Notes: generated by a model from the letters alone, not told the origin. 64,000 bases of DNA from Oceanidesulfovibrio indonesiensis (GCF_007625075.1 NZ_QMIE01000010.1:92465-156464), one strand, 5' to 3'; shown: positions 46,137 through 55,856, counted from the first letter of the stretch. Program-made: numbers and translations.

Positions 46137-46803
46137 GCTCTTGACGCTCATTCTCCTGACCGTCTTCATCAAGGTCATGGTCATGGCGGCGATGGTCGTG
46201 GATGCGCCGTTGCTGAACCTGGATGGTGCGGTGCGATACGCCGCGCTCATCGCGCAGGGCGAACCGGCGATGTGCGAAGAAGTGCCGCTGAATCAAGGCG
46301 TTTCCGGTCAGCAGTACGTCAAAGGCTGCATCACCCGTGATTCATTGTTTGTCAGCTATGCGTATGCTGCTTCGCCGGCCTATGCGCAGGAAGCTCCCAC
46401 CACGGACAGCGCTCCCGCGCAGCCCGCCGACTCTCCGGACAGGCAGGCGCTCCGCGAACAGCAGGCCGCGTTGGAACAGAAGGAACTGGAGCTCAAGCAG
46501 CTGGAACAGGAGCTGAACGCCAAGCTCACGCGGATGCAGGAACTCGAAGCCAAGCTCACGCGCATGCTGGAGCAGGCCAACGAAGTCAGCGACCAGAAAA
46601 TGCGCCACCTCATCGACGTGTACTCCAACATGAAAGCAAAGCAGGCCGCCCAGGTTCTGGAAACGCTGGACGAAGGCATAGCGGTCAAGATTTTGGCGGG
46701 TATGCGTGGTCGTCAGGCCGGTGAGATACTCACCTTTGTGGAGGCCAAGAAGGCGGCCAGGTTGTCCGAAAAGCTCACCCGGATGCAGGTGCCTTTCCAG
46801 TAG
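46057..46803 (+). CDS. MotE-family flagellar protein (MgtE N-terminal-like domain)
   Basis: A 248-aa protein: N-terminal membrane helix (about 24-45), a long Glu/Gln-rich coiled coil (about 125-180) and a C-terminal MgtE_N-like domain (MKAKQAAQVLETLDEGIAVKIL and MRGRQAGEILTFVE). The pairing with fliJ marks it as the MotE-type protein that acts with FliJ/FliL in stator or basal-body stability. Overlaps fliJ by 80 bases in another frame. Confidence 0.85.
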   Translation: MTRKKNSVSKKNSTRRPRFVTGIKISKLLTLILLTVFIKVMVMAAMVVDAPLLNLDGAVRYAALIAQGEPAMCEEVPLNQGVSGQQYVKGCITRDSLFVSYAYAASPAYAQEAPTTDSAPAQPADSPDRQALREQQAALEQKELELKQLEQELNAKLTRMQELEAKLTRMLEQANEVSDQKMRHLIDVYSNMKAKQAAQVLETLDEGIAVKILAGMRGRQAGEILTFVEAKKAARLSEKLTRMQVPFQ

Positions 46804-46815
46804 GCCGGCAAAACA

Positions 46816-47628
46816 GTGCAGCGACTCAGGTTAACCCTTGCCTATACGGGCAAGCGCTTTCAGGGTTGGCAAATCCAGGAACGCGTGCCCGGAGCAGGTA
46901 CCGGGACCAACCCCCGCACTGTGCAGGGCGTGGTGGAGGAAGCGTTCGCCAAGATTCTGGGCGGACCGGAATTCGCGCCGCGTGTGCACGGCGCAGGCAG
47001 AACGGATTCCGGCGTTCATGCCGTGGGCCAGGTGGCGCACGTGGACGTGCCCGAGCGGGCCAGGCCCATGGATTGGCAGCTCGCCCTGAACGGCGTGCTT
47101 CCGCGTGACGTCAGTGTTGTCGATGTGGAAGTCGCGGATTCGAATTTTCATGCCCGCTTCGACGCCCAGCGAAAAATCTACACGTACACATTGTGGCATT
47201 CCCGTCGGTTCGTGCTGCCGCACCGGCGGGGCTTCGTCTGGATGGTGGACTCGCTCGATACCGACGCCATGCGCAAAGCAGCGTCCCTCTTCATCGGCGA
47301 GCACGATTTCGCGGCGTTCACCAACGCCGGCACTGTGACGAAGACCACGGTCCGCGAAGTGCTGGCCATTGAGCCCGTGGCTTGTGCACCTGCGGAACAC
47401 ATTCCCGGCGCGCCGCAGTGGCCTGAGGAAATATGGCGGTTTGAAGCGCAGGGGTTTCTTAAACAGATGGTTCGCAATTTGATGGGCTGCCTGGTGGCAG
47501 TGGGGCGCGGCAAGCTTGGCATGACCGATGTGAAATGCATCCTGAACGGCAAGGACCGCACCCAGGCTCCTATGACAGCACCGGCTCAAGGCCTCACGCT
47601 GCTGAAGATTTTCTATCCGGGCGATTGA
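46816..47628 (+). CDS. truA: tRNA pseudouridine(38-40) synthase TruA
   Basis: A 270-aa enzyme. LTLAYTGKRFQGWQIQ and the catalytic Asp in GAGRTDSGVHAVGQVAHVD are diagnostic; the C-terminal RNLMGCLVAVGRGK also fits. Modifies uridines in the tRNA anticodon arm. Start codon is GTG, 12 bases after the motE-like stop, so it closes that small plus-strand operon. Confidence 0.94.
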   Translation: MQRLRLTLAYTGKRFQGWQIQERVPGAGTGTNPRTVQGVVEEAFAKILGGPEFAPRVHGAGRTDSGVHAVGQVAHVDVPERARPMDWQLALNGVLPRDVSVVDVEVADSNFHARFDAQRKIYTYTLWHSRRFVLPHRRGFVWMVDSLDTDAMRKAASLFIGEHDFAAFTNAGTVTKTTVREVLAIEPVACAPAEHIPGAPQWPEEIWRFEAQGFLKQMVRNLMGCLVAVGRGKLGMTDVKCILNGKDRTQAPMTAPAQGLTLLKIFYPGD

Positions 47629-47788
47629 TTGCGCCGCAATTGCGTTTTTTGTGAACGCAACGGTCCGGGCTTGGGCGGAAGGACGCTGTCCCCTCCAACA
47701 TCCTGCAAGGGCTTGAACCATGATCCCGTCCAGTGGGACTCTGAAATGATGTCCTCCATATCCGAAACATAACCGCATGCGCTAATGA

Positions 47789-47823
47789 AAACGCCGCGCC
47801 TTTAGTCGGAAGGCGCGGCGTTT
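47789..47823. terminator. Bidirectional rho-independent terminator between truA and metK
   Basis: A 14-bp stem (AAACGCCGCGCCTT paired with AAGGCGCGGCGTTT) with a 7-base loop, T-run on both sides. It separates the convergent truA and metK transcripts. Confidence 0.9.
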
Positions 47824-47874
47824 CATATTGGAAGCGGAGGGCGGTTCCATCCTCCGCGAATCCAGCGATGTCGC

Positions 47875-49044
47875 TTAGACCTTGGCGGCCGTGCGCAGGT
47901 CGTCCACGGCGTCGGTCTTTTCCCAGGTGAAGTCCGGATCCTTGCGGCCGAAGTGGCCGTAGCACGCAGTCTTCTTGTAGATGGGGCGCAGCAGGTTGAG
48001 GCGCTGCGTGATGAAGTAGGGGCGCAGATCGAAAACCTGGTTCACGGCATTGGTCAGCACGTCGTCCGGAATCTCGCTGCTGCCAAGGGAGGTAACGAGC
48101 ACGGAAACCGGCTCAGCCACGCCGATGACGTAGGCGATCTGGACTTCGCAGCGCGGAGCAAGACCGGCAGCCACCACGTTCTTGGCTACGTAGCGCGCCA
48201 TATAGGCGGCGGAGCGGTCCACTTTGGAGGGGTCCTTGCCGGAGAAGGCGCCGCCGCCATGGTTGCCCATGCCGCCGTAAGTGTCCTGGATGATCTTGCG
48301 TCCTGTCAGTCCGCAGTCGCCCATGGGGCCGCCAATGACGAAACGTCCCGTGGTGTTTATGAAGATGCGAGTATCCTTGTCGATGTACTCGGCGGGAATG
48401 GTCTTTTTGATGACCTCTTCATGCACAGCGTCCACGAGGTCCGAGTGGGTGACATTTTCGGAATGTTGCGTGGCCACGACGACAGTATCGACCTTCTTGG
48501 GTATGCCGTCTTCATATATGAAGGAGACCTCGGTCTTGCCGTCGGGTCGCAGGAAGTCCAGAATGCCTTCCTTGCGCACGTATGTCAGCCGGCGCGAGAG
48601 CTTGTGCGCCCAGTAGATGGGAGCGGGCATGAACGTGTCGGTCTCGTTGCTGGCAAAGCCGAACATCATGCCCTGGTCGCCGGCGCCCTGGCTCTCCGGG
48701 GACTCGCGATCCACGCCCTGGGCGATGTCGGCGCTCTGCTTGTCGATGGACGAGATGACGGAGCAGGTCTCCCAGTCGAAGCCCATGTCGGAGTGGTTGT
48801 AGCCGATATCCTTGATGGTCTCGCGGACCACAGACGGGAAGTCTGCGTAGCCGGTCGTAGTGATCTCGCCGGCGATGAAGGCGAGGCCCGTGGTCACGAG
48901 GGTTTCGCAGGCGACGCGCGCATTCTTGTCCTGGCTCAGGATGACGTCGAGGATGGCGTCGGATATCTGGTCGGCCACCTTGTCGGGATGGCCTTCGGTA
49001 ACGGATTCGGAAGTGAAGTGGTACTTTCCTTTGTTCGGAATCAT
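47875..49044 (-). CDS. metK: S-adenosylmethionine synthase
   Basis: A 389-aa enzyme making SAM from methionine and ATP. Signatures: [42 protein letters not shown] and [16 protein letters not shown]. It ends the left-reading block panC-DUF502-metK with an ATGA overlap after the DUF502 gene. Together with ahcY and sahR, which lie 1.7 kb away but on a separate transcript, it belongs to the SAM cycle. Confidence 0.97.
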   Translation of the reverse strand: MIPNKGKYHFTSESVTEGHPDKVADQISDAILDVILSQDKNARVACETLVTTGLAFIAGEITTTGYADFPSVVRETIKDIGYNHSDMGFDWETCSVISSIDKQSADIAQGVDRESPESQGAGDQGMMFGFASNETDTFMPAPIYWAHKLSRRLTYVRKEGILDFLRPDGKTEVSFIYEDGIPKKVDTVVVATQHSENVTHSDLVDAVHEEVIKKTIPAEYIDKDTRIFINTTGRFVIGGPMGDCGLTGRKIIQDTYGGMGNHGGGAFSGKDPSKVDRSAAYMARYVAKNVVAAGLAPRCEVQIAYVIGVAEPVSVLVTSLGSSEIPDDVLTNAVNQVFDLRPYFITQRLNLLRPIYKKTACYGHFGRKDPDFTWEKTDAVDDLRTAAKV

Positions 49045-49748
49045 GGGGTCTCCTCCCTAGATTTCTTGAGGCCCGGCATCTTCAGGGCCCCATTCATTTT
49101 GCCTTGCCGCACCTTCTCCGGGCTCAGAATGCCGCCGGACATGAGGAGCTTGAAGGATTCCTCCACGCTCATGTCCAGAGGTATAGCGTCCTCCTCCGGA
49201 ACGATCAGGTAGAACCCCGTAGTGGGGTTCGGCGTCGAAGGCAAAAACACGTTGATGCATTTCTTTTCGGTTTTCTGCTGGACCTCGCCGGTGGCGACGC
49301 CGGTGACGTACGCCAGAGCGTAGATGCCGCGACGCGGATACTCCAGGAGCACCACACGCTTGAACTCCTTGGTGGAGGTGATCGTGATGGTTTCCAGTAG
49401 CTGCTTCACGGCAATGTAGATCCAATTCACAAAGGGGATTTTCGAAAGGAACCACTCCCAGAACTCGAGAAGTTTGCGGCCGACAAAGTTCCGAACAAGG
49501 AAACCGCTGAGGAACAGGACCATGAGCAGAAACACCAGCCCAAGCCCGGGAACGGGAAACGGCAGGACTTCGTCCGGCCGCCAAGCTTCCGGGAAAAAGT
49601 TCCAGACGCGGTCCACCCAGGTGACGAAGAGCCTCAGGAAGAAGATCGTCGCCATCAAGGGCACGAGAACCAGTAAGCCGGCGACGATGTTCACCTTGAA
49701 GGCGCTCTTCACTTCGTCGCTAAGCCGCTTGAACATGCGTTTGAGCAT
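49041..49748 (-). CDS. DUF502 membrane protein
   Basis: A 235-aa protein with two membrane helices (about 20-45 and 68-92) and the conserved DUF502 segment [22 protein letters not shown], then [22 protein letters not shown]. Family function unknown. Sits between panC and metK; its end overlaps metK (ATGA). Confidence 0.85.
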   Translation of the reverse strand: MLKRMFKRLSDEVKSAFKVNIVAGLLVLVPLMATIFFLRLFVTWVDRVWNFFPEAWRPDEVLPFPVPGLGLVFLLMVLFLSGFLVRNFVGRKLLEFWEWFLSKIPFVNWIYIAVKQLLETITITSTKEFKRVVLLEYPRRGIYALAYVTGVATGEVQQKTEKKCINVFLPSTPNPTTGFYLIVPEEDAIPLDMSVEESFKLLMSGGILSPEKVRQGKMNGALKMPGLKKSREETP

Positions 49749-49753
49749 AAGGA

Positions 49754-50626
49754 TTACTTCTCCGACACGAGCCGATCACTCGGATCGATACACAGGTTGT
49801 CAATGAGCCTGGCTTTTCCAAGACGCATAGCCACGGCAACCCGGCATGGGGCGTTGACTCGTGTCAGGAGGGCAAGGCTCTCGGGGTCAACGAACTCCAG
49901 ATAATCCAACTCCCCGTCGGGGAGATTCTCCGTGTAATACGAAATGACATACTTCTTGAGGACATCAACATCCTGCTCGCCGCCCATCACCATATTGTGT
50001 GCGAGAACAAGCCCTTTGAACAATGCAGGGGCCTGTCTGCGCTCTCCTGAAGTGAGATAGGCATTGCGTGAGCTCTTGGCCAACCCATCCGGCTCGCGGA
50101 CGATGGGCCTGCCGACAACCGTTGTCGGCAGCATCAGGTCACGCACCATACGACGGATCACGCTCAGCTGCTGGAAATCCTTCTCGCCGAATATAGCCAT
50201 GGTTGGCATGGCGAGCACCAACAGCTTGGCGACGACGGTGGCGACACCGCGGAAGTGTGTGGGCCTGGTTGCGCCGCATAAGCCGGCGGCAAGGCCGGGC
50301 ACCTCCACCCATGTGCCATGGTCAGTAGCGAACATCGATTCGGGCGCGGGCATGAAGAGAGCGTCCACGCCGGCATCACGCGCGAGTTGTGCATCGCGCT
50401 CTGCATCACGCGGGTAGGAGTCGAGATCCTCACTCGGCCCGAACTGTGTCGGATTCACGAAAAGACTCACCATGAGCTTGTCCGAGTTGGTCCGACCATG
50501 GTCCATAAGCGCAAGGTGTCCTTCATGAAAATAGCCCATGGTAGGGACGAGTGCTGTCTTCATGCCAGCGCAACGCCATTCGAAAGCGCGTGTCTGGAGC
50601 GCATGCGGATCGGTTATGATATCCAT
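49754..50626 (-). CDS. panC: Pantothenate synthetase
   Basis: A 290-aa nucleotidyltransferase-fold enzyme joining pantoate and beta-alanine for coenzyme A synthesis. VPTMGYFHEGHLALMD (HIGH-like), SLFVNPTQFGPSEDL, EKDFQQLSVIRRMVRDL and the KMSKS-like KSSRNAYL are intact. First gene of the panC-DUF502-metK block; coaBC, a later CoA step, is at 11.4-12.6 kb. Confidence 0.96.
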   Translation of the reverse strand: MDIITDPHALQTRAFEWRCAGMKTALVPTMGYFHEGHLALMDHGRTNSDKLMVSLFVNPTQFGPSEDLDSYPRDAERDAQLARDAGVDALFMPAPESMFATDHGTWVEVPGLAAGLCGATRPTHFRGVATVVAKLLVLAMPTMAIFGEKDFQQLSVIRRMVRDLMLPTTVVGRPIVREPDGLAKSSRNAYLTSGERRQAPALFKGLVLAHNMVMGGEQDVDVLKKYVISYYTENLPDGELDYLEFVDPESLALLTRVNAPCRVAVAMRLGKARLIDNLCIDPSDRLVSEK

Positions 50627-50705
50627 GGCTGTTCGTTTGGTATGAGTATGCCGAGTGAAGCGTTAGGGTCTACACGGGGTGGTAGTCCGTTGTCCAGAGA
50701 GTGAA

Positions 50706-50729
50706 CCCGGCGCCCTCTGCGGCGCCGGG
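50706..50729 (-). terminator. GC-rich hairpin downstream of ahcY
   Basis: CCCGGCGCC and GGCGCCGGG form a perfect 9-bp stem around a 6-base loop, 34 bases past the ahcY stop. Followed on the minus strand by TTCACTCTC, so termination strength is uncertain. Confidence 0.55.
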
Positions 50730-50762
50730 CATGCCTCCATGTTCCGGAAGTGTCCGAATATC

Positions 50763-52196
50763 CTAGTAGCGGTAGTGGTCCGGCTTGTACGGCCCTTCGA
50801 CAGGCACGCCGATGTAGTCCGCCTGCTCCTTTGTGAGCTTCTCAAGCTTGACGCCGAGGCGTGCGAGGTGGAGTCCTGCGACCTCTTCGTCCAACTTCTT
50901 GGGCAGCACGAAGACCTTGTTCTCGTGATCCTTGGTGGCCAAATCGATTTGCGCGAGTACCTGGTTGGTGAAACTGGCGCTCATCACAAAGCTGGGGTGG
51001 CCGGTGGCGCAACCCAGGTTCACCAAGCGCCCCTCGGCGAGCACGATGATGGACCGGCCGGATTCAAGGGTCCACTTGTCCACCTGGGGCTTGATTTCAT
51101 CGCGTTGGATCTTGGGGTTGTTTTCCAGGTAGACCATCTCGATCTCGTTGTCGAAATGGCCGATATTGCAGAGAATCGCCTCGTCTTTCATCTTCTCCAT
51201 GTGGGTGCCGGTAACCACATGATAGTTGCCGGTGGCGGTAACAAAGATGTCGCCGACAGGGGCGGCTTCTTCCATGGTGGTCACTTCGAAGCCTTCCATG
51301 GCGGCCTGCAGCGCGCAGATGGGGTCGATCTCCGTGACCAGCACGCGGGCGCCAAAGCCGCGCATGGACTGGGCGCAGCCCTTGCCCACGTCGCCGTAGC
51401 CCACGACCACCACAACCTTGCCCGCCACCATGACGTCCGTGGCGCGCTTGATGCCGTCGGCCAGAGACTCCCGGCAGCCGTACAGGTTGTCGAACTTGGA
51501 CTTGGTCACCGAATCGTTCACGTTGATGGCGGGAAAGAGCAGGGAGCCTTCCTTGGCCATCTGGTAGAGGCGATGCACGCCCGTGGTGGTTTCTTCGGAA
51601 ACGCCGCGAATCTTCTCGGCCACGCGGGTCCAGCGCTTGGGATCCTTCTCGTAGCTTTTGGCCAGGCGCTCCATCACCAGCTGGAATTCCTTGTTGTCGT
51701 AGGTCTTTTCCAGCAGGGAAGGATCTTTCTCCACCTTGACGCCCTGGTGGATGAGCAGGGTGGCGTCGCCGCCGTCGTCCACAATGAGGTCCGGCCCGGA
51801 GCCGTCAGGCCAGGTGAGAGCCATCTCGGTGCACCACCAGTACTCTTCCAAAGTTTCGCCCTTCCAGGCAAAGACCTTGGCGGTGCCGGCTTCGGCGATG
51901 GCTGCCGCGGCATGATCCTGCGTGGAGAAGATGTTGCAGGACGCCCAGCGGATGTCGGCGCCGAGTTCATACAAGGTCTCGATGAGCATCGCGGTCTGGA
52001 TGGTCATGTGCAGGCTTCCGGTGACCTTCAGGCCCTTGAGGGGCTTTTCGGCGCCGTACTTTTTGCGGAGCTCCATGAGACCGGGCATCTCATTCTCGGA
52101 GAGCTGCATTTCCTTGCGACCCCATGCGGCCTGGGAAAGGTCCGCGACCTTGTGGTCGAGGCTCAGGTCGATTTCGGGGGCTGTTGATTTGAGCAT
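50763..52196 (-). CDS. ahcY: Adenosylhomocysteinase
   Basis: A 477-aa enzyme hydrolysing S-adenosylhomocysteine (SAH) to adenosine and homocysteine, the recycling step of the SAM cycle. NAD-binding [30 protein letters not shown] and the C-terminal KPDHYRY are intact; length fits the long (proteobacterial) type. GGAGGAAGC precedes its ATG. It follows sahR by 17 bases on the same strand. Confidence 0.96.
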   Translation of the reverse strand: MLKSTAPEIDLSLDHKVADLSQAAWGRKEMQLSENEMPGLMELRKKYGAEKPLKGLKVTGSLHMTIQTAMLIETLYELGADIRWASCNIFSTQDHAAAAIAEAGTAKVFAWKGETLEEYWWCTEMALTWPDGSGPDLIVDDGGDATLLIHQGVKVEKDPSLLEKTYDNKEFQLVMERLAKSYEKDPKRWTRVAEKIRGVSEETTTGVHRLYQMAKEGSLLFPAINVNDSVTKSKFDNLYGCRESLADGIKRATDVMVAGKVVVVVGYGDVGKGCAQSMRGFGARVLVTEIDPICALQAAMEGFEVTTMEEAAPVGDIFVTATGNYHVVTGTHMEKMKDEAILCNIGHFDNEIEMVYLENNPKIQRDEIKPQVDKWTLESGRSIIVLAEGRLVNLGCATGHPSFVMSASFTNQVLAQIDLATKDHENKVFVLPKKLDEEVAGLHLARLGVKLEKLTKEQADYIGVPVEGPYKPDHYRY

Positions 52197-52213
52197 GCTT
52201 CCTCCAATTCGAT

Positions 52214-53131
52214 TCAGCGTTTGCGAGTTTTCAAAAGGCGGACGAGAAGACCTTCGTTGACTGGGAACTCGGTCGACTCCTCCACATCGAATCCATAATC
52301 GTCGAGCCAGGAGTCCATTTCCTCCCGCTCGAAACCAAGCCAGCGATCGCCATAGCGCGAACGCATGGTCTCACGCTGGTGTTTAACGTAATCGGCAATG
52401 ATGAACACACCGCCATTCTTGAGGATTCGCGCCGCCTCCGCCACGCCGCGGCGGGGTTCGCTCAAATGGTGGAACACAAGACTGGTAACAACGCAGTCCG
52501 CTTCGGCGTCCCGCACGGGCAGGTGTTCCAAAGCGCCGATACGCAGAGAAACTTTTGCGCCGTTGTCGGGTATCCTGTGCTTTGCGGTGTCCAGCATCTT
52601 GGACGACGAATCCACGCCGATAACGTAATCGGATTTCATGCGCAGCACATCCAGCAAGCGACCTGTGCCGCATCCCAGGTCCACGGACGTGCCGCAGCCG
52701 GGCAACCGCTTCTCGATTTCACTCGAAAGATCGAGGTCGCCGAGGATCTCGCGGGACAGCTTGTCCCACTTGTCCGATATTGCGTCGAAGAAACGGGTAG
52801 TGGCTTTGGTGCGATCTTCAAGCGCGCGGGCAGCTGCCGCGAGGTCGGACTGCTCGGCCTCGGCATCCGGAAAAAGCTGGCGGAGAGTTTCCACGAACCT
52901 CATGGACGGGCTGTCGTGCGCAGCAGTGTAGAAGACCCACAGACCATCCCGCCGCGATGAGACCAGTCCATTATCTGCCAGTATTTTCAGGTGTCGGGAA
53001 ATACGCGACTGCCCCATGCCGAGCACGGCCACGAGCTCGTTCACGTTGAGCTCGTAGTCAGACAGTACTCTGACAAGGCGCAGCCGAGTTTCATCGGCCA
53101 GCGCCTTGCAAAGGGGCAAGGCGGTCAGCAT
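52214..53131 (-). CDS. sahR: ArsR-family repressor with methyltransferase-like SAH-sensing domain (SahR)
   Basis: A 305-aa protein from the ATG at 53129-53131 (AGGA nine bases upstream). N-terminal ArsR winged helix ([48 protein letters not shown]) and a C-terminal class-I methyltransferase domain ([14 protein letters not shown], then [17 protein letters not shown]). This is the architecture of SahR, the SAH-responsive repressor of SAM-cycle genes characterised in Desulfovibrio; the C-terminal domain binds SAH. Its gene is followed by ahcY and preceded by a perfect palindrome at 53185-53200, as expected. Confidence 0.9.
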   Translation of the reverse strand: MLTALPLCKALADETRLRLVRVLSDYELNVNELVAVLGMGQSRISRHLKILADNGLVSSRRDGLWVFYTAAHDSPSMRFVETLRQLFPDAEAEQSDLAAAARALEDRTKATTRFFDAISDKWDKLSREILGDLDLSSEIEKRLPGCGTSVDLGCGTGRLLDVLRMKSDYVIGVDSSSKMLDTAKHRIPDNGAKVSLRIGALEHLPVRDAEADCVVTSLVFHHLSEPRRGVAEAARILKNGGVFIIADYVKHQRETMRSRYGDRWLGFEREEMDSWLDDYGFDVEESTEFPVNEGLLVRLLKTRKR

Positions 53132-53184
53132 GAATGCGATTCCTGGGTTGAGCTTGGCGATTCGTTGCGCCGTTGAATGCATGA

Positions 53185-53200
53185 ATCAAGATATCTTGAT
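53185..53200. promoter_or_regulatory. SahR operator
   Basis: ATCAAGATATCTTGAT is a perfect 16-bp palindrome lying between the -10 region and the sahR start. It matches the expectation of an autoregulatory ArsR-type operator for the sahR-ahcY operon. Confidence 0.8.
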
Positions 53201-53205
53201 GTAGG

Positions 53206-53234
53206 TATGTATAGACCCAGAGCCAGACTGTCAA
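53206..53234 (-). promoter_or_regulatory. sahR-ahcY promoter (sigma-70 type)
   Basis: On the minus strand TTGACA (53229-53234) and TACATA (53206-53211) are 17 bases apart; an alternative -10 TATACA overlaps it at 15-base spacing. The SahR palindrome begins just downstream of the -10, so a bound repressor would block transcription. Confidence 0.6.
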
Positions 53235-53383
53235 GTCCATGCACCGATAAGTTGATCCTTTGTCAGTCCGGGGAAATATCTGTATGCTGGAGCAGCATGA
53301 CTTGACCGTTCCCTGAATATATTGGTATGAGCGACAACTTTTCGTCTGGGCGTACGCGTCTTGGATGACGAGGGGGCCCGGCC

Positions 53384-53866
53384 ATGGACCGAATCGGACG
53401 CACACTGCCGCGTTTTTTGCGCACCGGCCTGGGAGCCGACCTGCCCTTCCGCCTTGTTTTGTTGTGGCGGCACTGGGACGAGATCGTAGGCGAAGAAGTC
53501 GCGTCACTCGGCCGGCCCCTCGGCAGGCGAAAAACCACCCTGAGGATAGGCGTCGAGGACGTCATGGCCATGCAGGAGCTTACATTCCATGCGCCGGCAA
53601 TACTCGAAGCGGTCCATGGATACCTGGAAGAGCCTGTATTCGAAACAGTGCAGGGTGAATTGTTGGGAGACCGCCACGGCCTTGATGCCGAGCGGCTGGA
53701 TATCCCTGACGAGGGGAAACCTATCAGGCCAACCAAGCTCGGTGGGTTGATGGACCGGTTCGAAGCGAACCCAACGATTGCGGAAAGTTACCGCAAGTAC
53801 GTGGAATTTTTTAAAGAGCAAGAAAGCGGTAAGAACAACCGCAACTCGGAGGAAGACCATGAGTGA
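53384..53866 (+). CDS. DciA-like (DUF721) protein
   Basis: A 160-aa protein with the DUF721 domain (RLVLLWRHWDEIVGEEVASLGRPL then LRIGVEDVMAMQELTFHAP), the N-terminal core of DciA, a loader of the replicative helicase in bacteria that lack DnaC/DnaI-type loaders. Its end overlaps the next gene by eight bases. A role in replication initiation is family inference. Confidence 0.78.
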   Translation: MDRIGRTLPRFLRTGLGADLPFRLVLLWRHWDEIVGEEVASLGRPLGRRKTTLRIGVEDVMAMQELTFHAPAILEAVHGYLEEPVFETVQGELLGDRHGLDAERLDIPDEGKPIRPTKLGGLMDRFEANPTIAESYRKYVEFFKEQESGKNNRNSEEDHE

Positions 53867-54305
53867 AGAGCAAAAAGATCAGGAAGTGACGGAAGAAACC
53901 ACGGCCGAGGCTCCCGCGGCTGAAAGGATCGCCGAGGCTGCCCCTGCCGAGGAAAAGAAGTCAGAGGGAGAAGGTTCCCTGGATAGCTTGGGCCTGAGCA
54001 AGCCCCTGGATAAGATGACCGCCAAGGAGCTGCGTGAGCTGGTCATCGAGAAGATTCCGCAAATCACTGGCGCTTCCGGCATGTCCAAGGAAGAGCTGGT
54101 CGCCGCCATCAAAGATGTCTTCGGCATTGTCGAGGGAGAAGGCGCCGTCTCCCCCTACAAGAAGCAGATCACCAGCATGAAGAAAGATATGGCCGGCCTC
54201 CGCGAAGAGCGCCTGAAGGCATCCTCCCGCAAGGAGCGCGAGATCCTTCGCAAGAAGATCAATAAGCTGAAAAAGCGTTCGCGCCGTCTCGCCCGCGCGG
54301 TATAG
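53859..54305 (+). CDS. Conserved protein with Rho-N/SAP-like domain
   Basis: A 148-aa protein from ATG 53859 (CGGAGGAAGACC upstream). Residues 1-40 are acidic and disordered; about 50-90 form a helix-extended-helix resembling the Rho N-terminal (SAP-like) fold (LDKMTAKELRELVIEKIPQI, SKEELVAAI). The C-terminus is very basic and coiled-coil (KEREILRKKINKLKKRSRRLARAV). A nucleic-acid-binding role is likely but not identified. Translated from the same mRNA as the DciA-like gene. Confidence 0.7.
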   Translation: MSEEQKDQEVTEETTAEAPAAERIAEAAPAEEKKSEGEGSLDSLGLSKPLDKMTAKELRELVIEKIPQITGASGMSKEELVAAIKDVFGIVEGEGAVSPYKKQITSMKKDMAGLREERLKASSRKEREILRKKINKLKKRSRRLARAV

Positions 54306-54442
54306 CAAACGAATCGTCGCGGAGTCATGCGCTGTTGCAGGTATTCGAGTGATATGGCATAGGGCTGCTCTGGGGAAATGCTGATCGATTTTTGAGGATT
54401 GGCAGGGATTGGAAAAAAGTTGGGCCGAGTGGCTGGAAATGG

Positions 54443-54470
54443 TTGACAGGTCCTTTCCGGCTTATATATA
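54443..54470 (+). promoter_or_regulatory. tRNA promoter (sigma-70)
   Basis: TTGACA (54443-54448) and TATATA (54465-54470) with a 16-base spacer, 19 bases before the first tRNA. A near-consensus promoter for the tRNA-Gln/tRNA-Glu pair. Confidence 0.7.
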
Positions 54471-54488
54471 GACTTCGTTCTTGCGCGC

Positions 54489-54562
54489 TGGGGGATCGTC
54501 TAGCGGCAGGACGACGGGTTCTGGCCCCGTTAACCTAGGTTCGAATCCTAGTCCCCCAGCCA
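54489..54562 (+). tRNA. tRNA-Gln (CTG anticodon)
   Basis: Acceptor TGGGGGA pairs with TCCCCCA, followed by discriminator G and an encoded CCA. The anticodon stem ACGGG/CCCGT carries the loop TTCTGGC, giving anticodon CTG, and the T arm has the GGTTCGAATCC core. 74 bases including CCA. Confidence 0.93.
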
Positions 54563-54578
54563 CATAGAGACGTCCTGC

Positions 54579-54656
54579 GTCCCCATCGTCTAGCCTGGTC
54601 CAGGACACCGGCCTTTCACGCCGGCGACAGGGGTTCAAATCCCCTTGGGGACGCCA
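54579..54656 (+). tRNA. tRNA-Glu (TTC anticodon), integration site of the element
   Basis: Acceptor GTCCCCA/TGGGGAC, discriminator G and encoded CCA; anticodon loop reads CTTTCAC, anticodon TTC. T arm GGGGTTCAAATCCCC. The integrase of the mobile element ends 61 bases downstream of its 3' end, the usual position for a tRNA-targeting tyrosine recombinase. 78 bases including CCA. Confidence 0.93.
54623..54656. other. Probable attachment site (3' part of tRNA-Glu)
   Basis: The 3' half of tRNA-Glu is the expected att core, since the integrase gene lies immediately beyond it and reads toward it. The exact core cannot be fixed because the second copy would be at the far end of the element, outside the window. 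Confidence 0.4.
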
Positions 54657-54716
54657 AAGATTCTGCATGGTTAGGGTCTCCCTAATCGTTTGGTCGGTGC
54701 TGGTTACACCGGCCGG

Positions 54717-55856
54717 TTATACTGAAGCCTCTGCTGCTCTAACAGCGGGGGCTTCTTCTTTTGGTGCGAAGGGAATCACCTTCGCGGGGCCTTCGGTCCT
54801 GGTCACGGCTTCAAGGAGCTGGTCGAGGTCGAGACCGCACGCCTTGAGATACCGCTCTGTTGTGGCTGCGCTCTCATGCCGCAACCACTTCTGAATGTCG
54901 TGCAGTCGCAGACCTTGCTTGTACAGGTCCACAGCACGGCGATGCCGAATTGCATGGAATCCGAAGTACGGCTCAACTTTCGCCCGTTTGCACAAGCGCT
55001 TCATGAACTTGGAGCGCTCTTTATACGGCGTGCCGGGCACATGGTACTCGTGCGGCGAATCGTCCAGGACCATGAAGACATTCTCCACCTGGTAGGGGCG
55101 ATGTTCCCACCACCAGACCAGGGCCTTGCGGAGTTCTGGCACTATGGGGAGCCAGCTCTCTTTCAGCCTGGAGTTCTTCGTCTTCCTGGTCGTGAGTCGC
55201 ACGCGGTTTTCTTTGAAGTCCACGTCGCGCCAGGTCAGCCGGAACACTTCGCCGCGCCGCGCTGCCGTGTAGTACATGAAGGTCAGCATGACGCGATCCT
55301 GCCCGGTTGATTCCTGGTAGACTGTCCAGAAGTCGTCTTCGGGCGGCACATATCGCGGCTGCGGCTCTTCAGGGTACTTGTCCACAGCGCGAAAGGGGTT
55401 CGCTGTTTGGGGAAAGTCGCGTATGAACTTGCTGCCCCAGTCCCACGCTTGAGCGAGGTTTCCGCGTGCCGTATTGGCAACTCCACCGCCTCGTTCCTCG
55501 AAGAGTAGGTCGAGAAAATCAATCGCCGTGGTGGGGTCGATCTCTTCAACTGGCACATCCCCCACATGGGGAGCCAGGTACTTGAAGGCGCGGCGCTTCT
55601 CGTCATAGGTCTTTTCACTGGACCTTGCCTTGACGTGATCCAGGTACTTGATGGCCCATGCTGAACAGGTCACGGATACCGTGGTCGTCGGGTTCTTGAG
55701 CTTGTCTTCCCGCGTATTCACTTCCCAGGTTGCGGCCTTGCGCCACTCCGGGCCGTGCTTTTCCCCGGTCCCGAACAGCTTTGTTGCCACTATCCGGCCG
55801 TCGATCTTCACCGTACCTTGCCACCGGTTCCCCCGGTCCTTGCGTATGGTCGGCAT
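54717..55856 (-). CDS. int: Tyrosine recombinase (integrase) of the mobile element
   Basis: A 379-aa phage integrase. Arm/core-binding domain, then the catalytic core with the conserved Arg of YTAARRGEV (about residue 200), HAIRHRR (His 301, Arg 304), LRHES (His 327) and nucleophile Tyr in TTERYL (Tyr 336). All catalytic residues are present, so it looks active. GGAGGAAG precedes the ATG. It is the last gene of the left-reading block, 61 bases from tRNA-Glu. Confidence 0.94.
   Translation of the reverse strand: MPTIRKDRGNRWQGTVKIDGRIVATKLFGTGEKHGPEWRKAATWEVNTREDKLKNPTTTVSVTCSAWAIKYLDHVKARSSEKTYDEKRRAFKYLAPHVGDVPVEEIDPTTAIDFLDLLFEERGGGVANTARGNLAQAWDWGSKFIRDFPQTANPFRAVDKYPEEPQPRYVPPEDDFWTVYQESTGQDRVMLTFMYYTAARRGEVFRLTWRDVDFKENRVRLTTRKTKNSRLKESWLPIVPELRKALVWWWEHRPYQVENVFMVLDDSPHEYHVPGTPYKERSKFMKRLCKRAKVEPYFGFHAIRHRRAVDLYKQGLRLHDIQKWLRHESAATTERYLKACGLDLDQLLEAVTRTEGPAKVIPFAPKEEAPAVRAAEASV

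Noticed and set aside
47629..49044. SAM riboswitch ahead of metK
   Set aside because: metK is translated as the third gene of a coupled operon and the leader of panC shows no conserved SAM-riboswitch core that I can recognise.
47953..49212. A 419-codon open frame opposite metK, and similar long frames opposite ahcY, capsid and the 2-oxoacid oxidoreductase genes
   Set aside because: All are codon-bias mirrors of well-recognised genes; none shows a domain, and keeping them would contradict intact genes on the other strand.
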